Made by a program: the position numbers and the translations under genes. Positions 55,382 to 63,377 of a DNA stretch of 64,000 bases are shown piece by piece. Under the pieces are notes generated by a model, which was given only the letters and a program-made list of their open reading frames with translations, ran no database searches and was not told the origin of the DNA. The stretch is taken from positions 62,001-126,000 of the forward strand of contig JANYFL010000005.1 of the NCBI GenBank assembly GCA_025362735.1. Reading direction: 5' to 3'. Position 1 is the first letter of the stretch, and every line of letters begins with the position of its first letter. Origin of the DNA: Betaproteobacteria bacterium. GTDB taxonomy: Bacteria; Pseudomonadota; Gammaproteobacteria; Burkholderiales; Burkholderiaceae_D.

Positions 55382-55714
55382 CTAAAGCAATTTGTCTTGC
55401 GGAGAAATGACACCATCAATAACGGCCTTCAACGATTCAATTTTATGCTGGAATTCCTGGAACGCAAGCTTGTCGGGCGATTTTTTTCCGCCGGAGCCGC
55501 TCAATAATTCATTCGCAATATTCAGTGCAGCGAAAACAGCGATCCGGTCATTGCCCGTGATCTTGCCGTGATCACGAATGGCAGTCATCTTTTCATCCAC
55601 ATAAGCCACAGCGGACATCAGCGCGTCTTTCTCCTCAGGCGCGCAACTTAGACGATATTCGCGTCCGAGAATTTGTACTGTTACATGTTGCGAGTCAGGC
55701 ATTGCGACTTTCAA
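55382..55714 (-). CDS. zapA: Cell division protein ZapA
   Basis: FtsZ-associated protein that cross-links Z-ring filaments. The 110-residue protein has the start DSQHVTVQILGREYRLSCAPEEKDAL and a C-terminal coiled coil (DRIAVFAALNIANELLS onward). It lies downstream of the ZapB-like gene on the same strand, as in many beta- and gammaproteobacteria. ATG 55702 is an alternative start. Confidence 0.92.
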   Translation of the reverse strand: MKVAMPDSQHVTVQILGREYRLSCAPEEKDALMSAVAYVDEKMTAIRDHGKITGNDRIAVFAALNIANELLSGSGGKKSPDKLAFQEFQHKIESLKAVIDGVISPQDKLL

Positions 55715-55744
55715 ATCGTGAAGCGTGAGGGATCACAGTAGAGA

Positions 55745-55942
55745 TCATTTTTCGGCAGGTAACTGATTGATCAGGCCTTCAATACGTGTTCGAGCCGTGT
55801 CAAGGCGCTCACGCATCAAACGCGACTCGGTCTCTTTTTCGGCCAATTGCTGACGCAAAGTGCGATTTTCATCGCGAAGGCGTTGCGTCAGGGCGGCTAA
55901 TTGGTGAACGCGGTCAATCAGTTGGTCGAAATTTGCAAACAT
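55745..55942 (-). CDS. ZapB-like coiled-coil protein
   Basis: A 65-residue protein that is almost wholly coiled coil (QLAALTQRLRDENRTLRQQL, then ESRLMRERLDTARTRIEGL). It is of the small family placed upstream of zapA in betaproteobacteria (TIGR02449-like). A role with ZapA at the division ring is likely but inferred from position and shape. The gap to zapA is 30 bases. Confidence 0.82.
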   Translation of the reverse strand: MFANFDQLIDRVHQLAALTQRLRDENRTLRQQLAEKETESRLMRERLDTARTRIEGLINQLPAEK

Positions 55943-56044
55943 GCGGCAATGGTAGGGGGCGCATCAAAGTGCGTCAAGCGAGTGTGTAGGTCTTGACTAC
56001 AAAGTTTGACGCCGCGCAACATCCGGGCGTACCATTCGCCCGCT

Positions 56045-56252
56045 TGGTGCCCGCGCAGATGTCCATTCAGCGCAGTTAAACGGGAAACAGGATGGTTCAT
56101 TGCACTGCAATCAACCTAACCTGTGCTGCCCCCGCAACGGTAAGCAGGAGTGTCGACGATGTTGGCCGACACACGCTTCCTCAATGCCACTGTGTTCGTT
56201 ATGAACATGGGAAGGTGATGAAGTGATCCTGCCAGCCCGGATACCGGCCAGG
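56045..56252 (+). promoter_or_regulatory. Cobalamin riboswitch upstream of btuB
   Basis: The region carries the conserved blocks of the adenosylcobalamin riboswitch in order: TGGTGCCCGCGC, CAGTTAAACGGGAAACAGG, CCTGTGCTGCCCCCGCAACG with GTAAGC, then CAATGCCACTG, GGGAAGGTG and GCCAGCCCGGATACCGGCC. It ends about 170 bases before the btuB start. Cobalamin binding should shut off the outer-membrane receptor gene. Confidence 0.95.
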
Positions 56253-56421
56253 CAATGTCGGGAACGCTGCGGGGACGCTGCGCACCGGATTGCCGCTGTC
56301 ACGCCTGTTCTTGTGCTTGTTGCTCTCTGTGTGTTGCTGATCCATGCCGGTATCGATTCGATACGGGCCGCGTTCCTTTTTTCAGCCAAACCTCGCGGGG
56401 ATGCGGGGATCAGGAACCATC

Positions 56422-58305
56422 ATGCAATCGAAAACGATCCATTTCAAAAAATCAAACTTCATTTTTCCGGCCATTGTGGCCTTGTGTAACCCGGCTTCGG
56501 CCTTGGCCGATTCAACTACATTGGCGAGCAGCCAAACCATGGGATCCTTGGTCGTGACAGCGTCACGCACACCTCAGAAGTTGGTCGATGCCCTGCCCAG
56601 TACGACCATCATCAGCCGAACAGACATTGAAAACAGTCAGGCGCAGGATGTTCTATCCTTGCTGCGCCGTCAGGTCGGTATCGAGTTTGCTCAAACCGGT
56701 GGACTCGGCGCTCAGGCTTCGGTCTTTATGCGTGGCGCGAATTCCAGCCAGGTACTGGTCATGATCGATGGCCAGCGGATTAATTCCGTGGGTTCAGGCG
56801 CGCCTTTGCTGTCACAACTCATGGTCGACGAAATCGATCATGTCGAAATTGTACGTGGCAATGTGTCCAGTCTTTACGGCTCGGAAGCCATTGGCGGGGT
56901 CATACAAATCTTTACACGACGTGCCGAAGCTGGGCCCGTTGGTGAAGTTAGTCTCCAATATGGCAGCGAACAAAACCGCGCCTTGTCGGCGCATGTCGGT
57001 ACGACCTTCGGTGAAGAAGGCAGCAAAACCCGTTTGAATTTGACAGCATCAACGCGTTCATTCGACGGTTTTTCTGCAATTGATCCCAAACGTGCATCCG
57101 GTGCTAATCCTGATAATGATGGTTATCACAATCACTCGATTTCTTTTCAGGCCTCGCAGCAAATTGGTCAACAGGAAGTAGGCGTGCGAGGCCTTCAGAG
57201 TGAAGGTAAACTCGACTTCGACAGTTCATTCGACGGGCCCACAGCCACCCATCGTGAAAACAGCCGCTTCACGACCGCCAGCGTGTATGCCAATCTGCAG
57301 CTTACGCCAGTGTGGGACAGCCAGTTTCAATATGGTGAAACCAAGGATCACAGCCACAGTACTTCTTCTTATCCTTTCTCGTTTGTAACCGGCACGACAG
57401 ACAACAAGAGCGCGCAATTCTCATGGCACAACAGTTATCACCTGGCACCGACACAGACACTGACGGCTGGTTATGAGAATCTGGATCAGAGGGGCAGTTC
57501 AACTGCCTACAGTGCCGAGTTTAAACGCACGGTTGATAGTCTGATGGCGGGTTATGTCGGGGACTATTCTGCGCAACAAGTGCAAATCAATTTCCGCCAT
57601 GATGACTATTCCGATTTTGGCGATGTCGATTCCGGGCTGGTCGCTTATGGTTACAATTTTGGTGCAGGCTGGAAAGCGATTGGTCAAGTCTCCACAGCCT
57701 TCCGCGCGCCCAGTTTCAACGATCTGTATTACCCGTTTTTCGGTAATCCAAAATTGAAGCCGGAACATTCGCGCAGCGCGGAGCTGGGTCTGCAATATGC
57801 GAAGGGACACGATTTTTTCCGTGCCTCGCTGTTCCGTACCCGTACGCGTGATCTGATCGTCTATGACTCGACGATCTTTGCCGCCAACAATATCGCTCGC
57901 GCTCGTTCGACCGGTCTGGAACTATCGGGCAGCACCGTCTGGGAGGATTGGGAATTGTCAGCCAATCTGACCATGCCACGACCGATTGACGAACAGACCC
58001 AGCAGCCATTGTTGCGTCGTGCGCATCGTAATTTCAACCTAGCGGTTGCACGAAACTTTGGCTCGTGGCGCGTCAGTGCGGACGTTCAGGATGCCGGTGC
58101 GCGTTACGATTCGGATATCAACACTTTTGCACGCATCCAGTTGAAAAGCTATAGCGTGACCAATCTGGGTCTGCGCTACACCTTCAATCCGAATATGAGT
58201 GCTGGGCTTGCTTTGACCAACGCGTTCGACAAAAACTACAACCTGGTTGATGGCTACAACACGCAGGGGCGGGCACTCAATTGCACTTTGGTTGTGAAGT
58301 TTTAG
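56422..58305 (+). CDS. btuB: TonB-dependent vitamin B12 receptor BtuB
   Basis: Outer-membrane cobalamin receptor, 627 residues. It has a signal peptide (FIFPAIVALCNPASALA), a TonB box region before GSLVVTASRTPQKLVD, the plug domain (DALPSTTIISRTDI, NSSQVLVMIDGQRINS, VRGNVSSLYGSEAIGGVIQI) and a 22-strand barrel ending in a C-terminal phenylalanine (TLVVKF). The frame is open from 56344, but the ATG at 56422 has CAGGA upstream and starts a proper signal peptide. The riboswitch and following btuC-btuD fix its role. Confidence 0.95.
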   Translation: MQSKTIHFKKSNFIFPAIVALCNPASALADSTTLASSQTMGSLVVTASRTPQKLVDALPSTTIISRTDIENSQAQDVLSLLRRQVGIEFAQTGGLGAQASVFMRGANSSQVLVMIDGQRINSVGSGAPLLSQLMVDEIDHVEIVRGNVSSLYGSEAIGGVIQIFTRRAEAGPVGEVSLQYGSEQNRALSAHVGTTFGEEGSKTRLNLTASTRSFDGFSAIDPKRASGANPDNDGYHNHSISFQASQQIGQQEVGVRGLQSEGKLDFDSSFDGPTATHRENSRFTTASVYANLQLTPVWDSQFQYGETKDHSHSTSSYPFSFVTGTTDNKSAQFSWHNSYHLAPTQTLTAGYENLDQRGSSTAYSAEFKRTVDSLMAGYVGDYSAQQVQINFRHDDYSDFGDVDSGLVAYGYNFGAGWKAIGQVSTAFRAPSFNDLYYPFFGNPKLKPEHSRSAELGLQYAKGHDFFRASLFRTRTRDLIVYDSTIFAANNIARARSTGLELSGSTVWEDWELSANLTMPRPIDEQTQQPLLRRAHRNFNLAVARNFGSWRVSADVQDAGARYDSDINTFARIQLKSYSVTNLGLRYTFNPNMSAGLALTNAFDKNYNLVDGYNTQGRALNCTLVVKF

Positions 58306-58314
58306 GGTCTGTTC

Positions 58315-59295
58315 ATGAAACGTGCACTGGCGATCTGGCTAATCCTGGCGATTCTCGCCATGCTAGTCGTCGCCTTTGCGCTTTCAATCGGTAGCGCCAG
58401 TCAAGGATGGAATCAGAGTTGGTCAGCCCTGTTTGATACTCAGCATCCCGCGCATGAAGTGATGATCAAGTTGCGCCTGCCGCGTATTGCTGCAGGTTTC
58501 GCTGTGGGTGCGATGCTTGCCGTGGCTGGAGCCTTGTTACAGGTTCTGTTGCGCAACCCACTCGCCGAGCCTTACGTATTGGGCTTGTCGGGCGGCGCAG
58601 CGATGGGTGCTCTAGGGGCGATTGCGTTGGCGCTACCGTCCCTGATGATCAGTGCATCCGCAGCTTTGGGTGCTGGATTTTCACTCCTGCTTTTACTGCT
58701 GGTCGCGCAGCGCGAATTCTCTGCGACGGCATCGATTGCCGCGAGTGAACGTCTGCTGCTGACTGGCGTGATGCTGGCCGCAGTTTGGGGCGCACTGATT
58801 TCTTTATTGCTAAGCTTGTCTCCAGAAAAACAGCAAAGCATGCTGTTCTGGTTGATGGGCGATTTAAGTGCCGCGCTTTCGCCGGGACCGATCTGGATTG
58901 TGCTGGCGGTCATTCTCAGCGCTGCCATGTTTGATGCACCCCGATTGAATCTGCTGGCTCGCGGCGAACAGACTGCAGCCAATTTGGGTGTCCGGGTTGG
59001 TGCATTGAAGCTGCGTATTGTCATGCTCGCTGCGTTGGCAGCTGGTGCAGCGGTGTCGATTGCAGGGACGATTGGTTTTGTCGGCTTGGTTGTTCCGCAT
59101 TTGTTGCGATTAATCTGGCGCAATGATCAGCGCGTGCTGCTACCGGCTTGCGCACTAGCAGGGGGAACGGTCGTCGTGCTGGCCGATACCCTGGCCCGTA
59201 CCTTGATCGCACCGCGCCAGTTGCCGGTTGGTGCCATCATGGCCGTGCTGGGTGCGCCCATCTTCCTGTACCTGCTTTGGCGGCGGGCGAAATGA
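58315..59295 (+). CDS. btuC: Vitamin B12 ABC transporter permease BtuC
   Basis: FecCD-family inner-membrane permease, 326 residues and about ten helices. Characteristic segments are VMIKLRLPRIAAGFAVGAML, LAVAGALLQVLLRNPLAEPY, the PYVLGLSGGAAMGA motif and IGFVGLVVPHLLRLIW near the C-terminus. It begins nine bases after btuB. No periplasmic binding protein (BtuF) is in the window. The B12 assignment rests on the riboswitch and on btuB. Confidence 0.93.
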   Translation: MKRALAIWLILAILAMLVVAFALSIGSASQGWNQSWSALFDTQHPAHEVMIKLRLPRIAAGFAVGAMLAVAGALLQVLLRNPLAEPYVLGLSGGAAMGALGAIALALPSLMISASAALGAGFSLLLLLLVAQREFSATASIAASERLLLTGVMLAAVWGALISLLLSLSPEKQQSMLFWLMGDLSAALSPGPIWIVLAVILSAAMFDAPRLNLLARGEQTAANLGVRVGALKLRIVMLAALAAGAAVSIAGTIGFVGLVVPHLLRLIWRNDQRVLLPACALAGGTVVVLADTLARTLIAPRQLPVGAIMAVLGAPIFLYLLWRRAK

Positions 59296-60092
59296 ACATT
59301 CATTCAGTACGTCTCGAGAGCCGGGATTTGCATCTCGAAGTCGGTTCGCGTGTGTTGGTGGAACAGCTCAATTTTTCTGTCGAACCCGATCAGTTCTGGT
59401 GCGTGCTCGGACGAAATGGCTGCGGCAAAACAACGTTGTTACAAGCCCTGGCCGGTTTGCGAAAACCTGAATCAGGCCAGGTCATGCTGAATCAACGTGC
59501 GCTGTCATCCTGGAACTGGCGTCAACTGGCGCAAACGCGCGCCTTGCTCCCGCAAAAGATTGTCGACGTGTTTTCATCAACGGTGCTGGAATCGGTGATG
59601 ACCGGACGTTTTCCGCATCAACAGTCCGGCTGGCATCGGCGCTTTGGTTTCGACGATGCGGATGACCGCGCGATTGCGCTCAGCTGTCTCGAAGAAGCCG
59701 GGATACTCGAATTGGCCGGACGTGACATCTTGTCGCTTTCAGGCGGTGAACGTCAGCGTGTTGCCATCGCTACTTTATTGGCGCAACAACCCAGGCTGGC
59801 TCTGCTCGACGAACCGGTCGCCCATCTCGACCTCGACGTGCAGCTCATCGTCATGAATGCACTCCAACGCAGGCTATCTCAACATCGGGATTCGTTTAGC
59901 GTTTTGCTCACCCTGCATGACGTCAATCTGGCCCAGCGCTACGCGACGCATGTGCTGCTTTTCATGGGCAATGGCAACGTACTGACCGGTGAAAAAACCG
60001 AAGTTTTGACCGCTGAAAATCTCTCTCTCGCCTTCAATCATCCCGTCCGGAAAATCAGTTCCGCGCATGAATTCTGGTTTGCTGCGGTTTGA
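59292..60092 (+). CDS. btuD: Vitamin B12 ABC transporter ATP-binding protein BtuD
   Basis: ATPase of the B12 importer, 266 residues. Walker A (GRNGCGKTTLLQALAG), the signature LSGGERQRVAIA, Walker B (LALLDEPVAHLD) and the switch histidine (LTLHDVNLAQRYA) are intact. The ATG overlaps the btuC stop by four bases. The longer frame from 59148 is inside btuC and is rejected. Confidence 0.94.
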   Translation: MNIHSVRLESRDLHLEVGSRVLVEQLNFSVEPDQFWCVLGRNGCGKTTLLQALAGLRKPESGQVMLNQRALSSWNWRQLAQTRALLPQKIVDVFSSTVLESVMTGRFPHQQSGWHRRFGFDDADDRAIALSCLEEAGILELAGRDILSLSGGERQRVAIATLLAQQPRLALLDEPVAHLDLDVQLIVMNALQRRLSQHRDSFSVLLTLHDVNLAQRYATHVLLFMGNGNVLTGEKTEVLTAENLSLAFNHPVRKISSAHEFWFAAV

Positions 60093-60315
60093 GAGAGAAA
60101 AAGCGAAAATTAACGCACAGTTGTGCTTATTCCGGATTTAGCGTATAAAGCGCTCTGCAAGATTCTCAAGTCAAGATTTTCAGGTCGTTAGTCATCGTCT
60201 GTGTAGTACGGTACTTCGCTTAGTCAATTCCTTCCCTTGATGGTCCTGCTTTACGACGCAGTAGGCGTAACAATTCGTCGAGCCGTCATCATTATTAATT
60301 TTTAAGGAAAGTAAC

Positions 60316-60519
60316 ATGGCAACAGGTACCGTTAAGTGGTTCAATGACTCCAAAGGCTTCGGCTTTATTTCTCCTGACGAAGGCGGCGACGATTTGTTCG
60401 CACACTTCTCGGCGATTCAGGGCAATGGCTTCAAGACTCTGCAAGAGAATCAAAAAGTTTCGTTCGACGTCACCAAAGGCCCAAAAGGTCTGCAGGCTTC
60501 GAACATCAAGCCCGTCTAA
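60316..60519 (+). CDS. Cold-shock protein (CspA family)
   Basis: A 67-residue single cold-shock domain binding single-stranded RNA and DNA. The RNP1 motif [11 protein letters not shown] and RNP2 motif DLFAHFSAI are intact. The start has AAGGAAAGT upstream. The 223 bases between btuD and this gene have no other feature and probably include a long 5' leader, as is common for csp genes. The strong terminator at 60544 follows directly. Confidence 0.96.
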   Translation: MATGTVKWFNDSKGFGFISPDEGGDDLFAHFSAIQGNGFKTLQENQKVSFDVTKGPKGLQASNIKPV

Positions 60520-60543
60520 ATCAGACTGCTTGAACTGAACTAG

Positions 60544-60570
60544 AAAGCGCGCAGCAATGCGCGCTTTTTT
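60544..60570 (+). terminator. Rho-independent terminator of the cold-shock gene
   Basis: AAAGCGCGCA-GCAA-TGCGCGCTTT forms a perfect ten-base-pair stem with a GCAA loop, followed by T residues. It ends the csp transcript before the ParA gene. Confidence 0.94.
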
Positions 60571-60689
60571 CATTGGCAAATTGGTGAGGGGGTTCAATAT
60601 TTTTGATCAGACAATTTTCCTGATCATCAATCCTGTTGAACTTCGTCTCACGACAAAAATAAAAATTCAAAACCGATCCAAGAGGAATC

Positions 60690-61313
60690 ATGCCGGTAAT
60701 TCTCGTCGCCAATCCTAAAGGTGGAGTTGGCAAAAGCACACTGTCTACAAACCTGGCGGGTTATTTCGCGCGGCAGGGATTGCAAACCATGCTCGGTGAC
60801 ACCGACAAGCAGCAATCGTCGCGCACCTGGCTGAATCTGCGTCCAGCCACATTACCCAAAATCAATACCTGGGGCACAGAAGACAATGGCATGGTTCGTC
60901 CACCTAAAGGCGTTACCCATATCGTGCTCGATACGCCTGCGGGTCTGGGTGAGGATCAGCTGAAAGATCTTCTCAAGATCACGGACAAGATTATTGTCCC
61001 GCTGCAACCCTCCATGTTCGACATTCTCGCGACGCGACATTTTCTTGAGGAGCTGGCAAAACACAAATCCGTGCGTGAAGGTCGCGTCAGTGTTGGCGTG
61101 GTCGGAATGCGCGTTGACGCGCGCACCCATGCTGCTGAGCAGCTGCAACGCTTCGTCGAAACGCTTGGATTGCCAGTGCTGGGTTATCTGCGCGATACCC
61201 AGAACTATGTTCAGCTTGCCGCGCACAGTCTGACGTTGTGGGATGTTGCGCCATCGCGGGTTGAGAAGGATTTAACCCAGTGGGAAACGTTGTTGAATTG
61301 GGTCAGAAAGTGA
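60690..61313 (+). CDS. ParA/MinD-family ATPase (orphan)
   Basis: A 207-residue Walker-type ATPase. The deviant Walker A motif NPKGGVGKSTLSTNLAGYFA begins near residue 8, and GDTDKQQSS and VLDTPAGLG carry the following acidic motifs. There is no parB or DNA-binding gene next to it, so it is not a standard partition operon. Orphan ParA proteins place other cargo such as chemoreceptors, carboxysomes or conjugation factors; the cargo here is unknown. It starts MPVILVANPKG after AAGAGGAATC. Confidence 0.9.
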   Translation: MPVILVANPKGGVGKSTLSTNLAGYFARQGLQTMLGDTDKQQSSRTWLNLRPATLPKINTWGTEDNGMVRPPKGVTHIVLDTPAGLGEDQLKDLLKITDKIIVPLQPSMFDILATRHFLEELAKHKSVREGRVSVGVVGMRVDARTHAAEQLQRFVETLGLPVLGYLRDTQNYVQLAAHSLTLWDVAPSRVEKDLTQWETLLNWVRK

Positions 61314-61340
61314 CTCCATCTGGTCAATCAATTACACGCC

Positions 61341-61775
61341 CTAATGTGGTGGCGCTTCGTTTATTTGTAGCCAAAACGTCCCGACTTGTTGAACCATTTC
61401 CCGATATTTTTCAAACTCGACCGGCTTGACCAAGTAAGCATTGGCGCCATACTCATAGCTTTCAATAACATCCCTATCCTCGCGAGAAGAAGTAAAAACA
61501 ACAACGGCAATGCGTCGCAGTAAGGGATCGGTCCGGATTTGCTTAAGGACTTCGATGCCGCCTATCTTTGGCATATTGAGATCCAATAAAATCAGGACGG
61601 GATTGCCTGATTTTCTCTCAGAAAAATGGCCTCGGCAATAAAGATAGTCGAGTGCTTGATCACCATCGCGCGCCACGTCAATTACATGGTTTTCACGATA
61701 TTGCGCTAAAGCCTTAGTCGCGAGATCGACGTCGAATTTGCTGTCATCGACGATCAGAATATTTTTCTGTCCCAT
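61341..61775 (-). CDS. Rcp1-like single-domain response regulator
   Basis: A 144-residue receiver domain without an output domain. The acidic pocket is at Asp10 and Asp11, the phosphorylated Asp at 65 (LLDLNMPK), Thr95 and Lys117 (LVKPVEFEKY). The form SYEYGANAYLVKPVEFEKY is typical of the Rcp1 class that partners bacteriophytochrome- and ethylene-type kinases. It begins ten bases after the kinase stop, so the two form an operon. The output is unknown, as Rcp1-type regulators usually act by protein contact. Confidence 0.92.
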   Translation of the reverse strand: MGQKNILIVDDSKFDVDLATKALAQYRENHVIDVARDGDQALDYLYCRGHFSERKSGNPVLILLDLNMPKIGGIEVLKQIRTDPLLRRIAVVVFTSSREDRDVIESYEYGANAYLVKPVEFEKYREMVQQVGTFWLQINEAPPH

Positions 61776-61785
61776 TTTCTTGGTC

Positions 61786-62958
61786 TTACGAGGCTATCTT
61801 GAGTGTAAAGAAAAATGAGGCGCCTTCTCCGAGCTTGCTCTCGGCCCATATGCGGCCCCCGTGCCGTTCTACAATCCGCTGGACCGTAACCAAACCAATA
61901 CCGGTTCCTTCGAATTCGTCCTCCCCGTGCAAACGCTGAAAAACACCAAACAATTTATTCTGGAATCTTGGGTCAAATCCTACGCCATTATCTTTTACGC
62001 TAATGACCACTTCGTCAACCTGCAAAAGTTGACAGTCAATCTGTATGACTGATGGTTTACGTCCCCGTGTAAATTTCACTGCATTCGACAGCAGATTCGT
62101 AAATACCACTTCCAATAGGGTTGGGTCACCCTGCACAGAAGCCAGCTTGCCAATCTCCCATTCAATAGGGCGTCCATCGGTCGCTTGCATGCAATCCAAA
62201 CGAGCGGCCTCCACGACCGCGGTCAGATCAACGGTCTCGCGACGCATATTCATGCGCCCGGTGCGCGAAAAAGCCAGCAGATCATCGACCAGACGCCCCA
62301 TTTTTGTGGTCGTTTCTATGATGCCATCAAGATAGCGCATCTCATCTTCGCTTAGATGTTTGGACTCATCCAAAAGTAACTTTGAATAACCCTGGATGTG
62401 GCGTACTGGAGCCCTTAAGTCGTGAGAAACGGAGTAACTGAAAGATTCAAGCTCCTTATTGGCGGCTTCGAGCTCAATCGTTCGTTTTTCCAGAGACTGA
62501 TTGATGATTTGAAGATTCTTTTCCACATCCCTGCGGCGTAACACTTCATTTTGCAATTCAATGTTTGCCAGACGAAGCTGGTCTGGGCTTGGGATCGCCA
62601 GTGCCTTGGGCACCAGTGGCCAAGCCATAATCGCTGTCAATAAGGACACAGCGGCCGTGAACACCTTGACGGCCGCTTCTTCCCAGTAGTGTGGGCTCCA
62701 TATATTCACGATTGAAAAAATATGCGTAGTGCCACATGCCATGACAAAAACGCCGAACATCACAAGCAGCCACTTGAATGGGAAATCTGGCCGCTTGGTC
62801 ACGAAGTACCACAGGGCGATTGGAATCGAAAAGTATGAAATTGCGATCAAGGCATCGGAAGCAACCTGTGTCCACAGCAAAGAGGGAATCCACAAATAAC
62901 AATGTCCATGTGGCAATAAACCATTGTCTGAGAAGAAATTGGTAAAGATGCTTAGCAT
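61786..62958 (-). CDS. Ethylene receptor-like histidine kinase
   Basis: A 390-residue membrane histidine kinase. Residues about 31-128 form three to four helices that match the ethylene-binding domain of plant ETR1 and of cyanobacterial Etr1: SDALIAISYFSIP, FPFKWLLVMFGVFVMACGTTH and KVFTAAVSLLTAIMAW. The ETR1 residues Asp25, Tyr32, Ile35, Pro36, Cys65 and His69 align without a gap to Asp35, Tyr42, Ile45, Pro46, Cys75 and His79. The copper ligands Cys and His are kept. A coiled coil follows, then HisKA (SYSVSHDLRAP, His179) and an ATP-binding domain with DNGVGF and GTGIGLV. There is no GAF domain. The start MLSIFTNFF is the only ATG that keeps the full domain. Confidence 0.85.
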   Translation of the reverse strand: MLSIFTNFFSDNGLLPHGHCYLWIPSLLWTQVASDALIAISYFSIPIALWYFVTKRPDFPFKWLLVMFGVFVMACGTTHIFSIVNIWSPHYWEEAAVKVFTAAVSLLTAIMAWPLVPKALAIPSPDQLRLANIELQNEVLRRRDVEKNLQIINQSLEKRTIELEAANKELESFSYSVSHDLRAPVRHIQGYSKLLLDESKHLSEDEMRYLDGIIETTTKMGRLVDDLLAFSRTGRMNMRRETVDLTAVVEAARLDCMQATDGRPIEWEIGKLASVQGDPTLLEVVFTNLLSNAVKFTRGRKPSVIQIDCQLLQVDEVVISVKDNGVGFDPRFQNKLFGVFQRLHGEDEFEGTGIGLVTVQRIVERHGGRIWAESKLGEGASFFFTLKIAS

Positions 62959-63377
62959 GTTGTTTTATCTCCCCTTTTAGCAATCCAATCCACTCGAACA
63001 TTAGTCGAGTATCCAGCATCCAGAATGGCAAATGACATCAAACAATATGCAGCTCAGACAAGATGTGAATTCAATTCAATGATAAAAGACAACACTCCCC
63101 AAGAACAGCGAATCCACGAGATAGGGTGATCATTGTTGTATGGATTGGGTTGGGCCAGACGTTTCAGGATGAATGAAAAGTACGTTTCGTCCGAGTTCTG
63201 GAACCAGAACGGCTTTTGGTGATGCTGAATGTTGATCGTCACCGTTTTGCAAGCAAATTGTCATACCTCCGTCATTTGGCCTGAATAACATGCCTCGCAT
63301 CTGCTAATGCTTTGGGCGAAGGGGCGCCGAGCGGGCAGATTCCTCCCCTTACATCCCAAAGATCATGGAGTAAATCA
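62959..63377. other. Intergenic region between the divergent kinase and PHP genes
   Basis: About 420 bases with no convincing gene. It should contain the promoters of the kinase operon (minus strand) and of the secreted PHP-domain protein (plus strand). Open frames seen here are short, lack ribosome-binding sites and resemble no known protein. No repeat or hairpin with a T-run was found. Confidence 0.6.

Noticed and set aside
61786-62958. Calling the kinase a bacteriophytochrome
   Set aside because: The kinase core is of that type, but there is no PAS-GAF-PHY chromophore module. The N-terminal half is a membrane domain of the ethylene-receptor type.
63054-63242. 62-codon minus-strand frame upstream of the histidine kinase
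   Set aside because: No ribosome-binding site, no recognisable motif, and it lies where promoters are expected.
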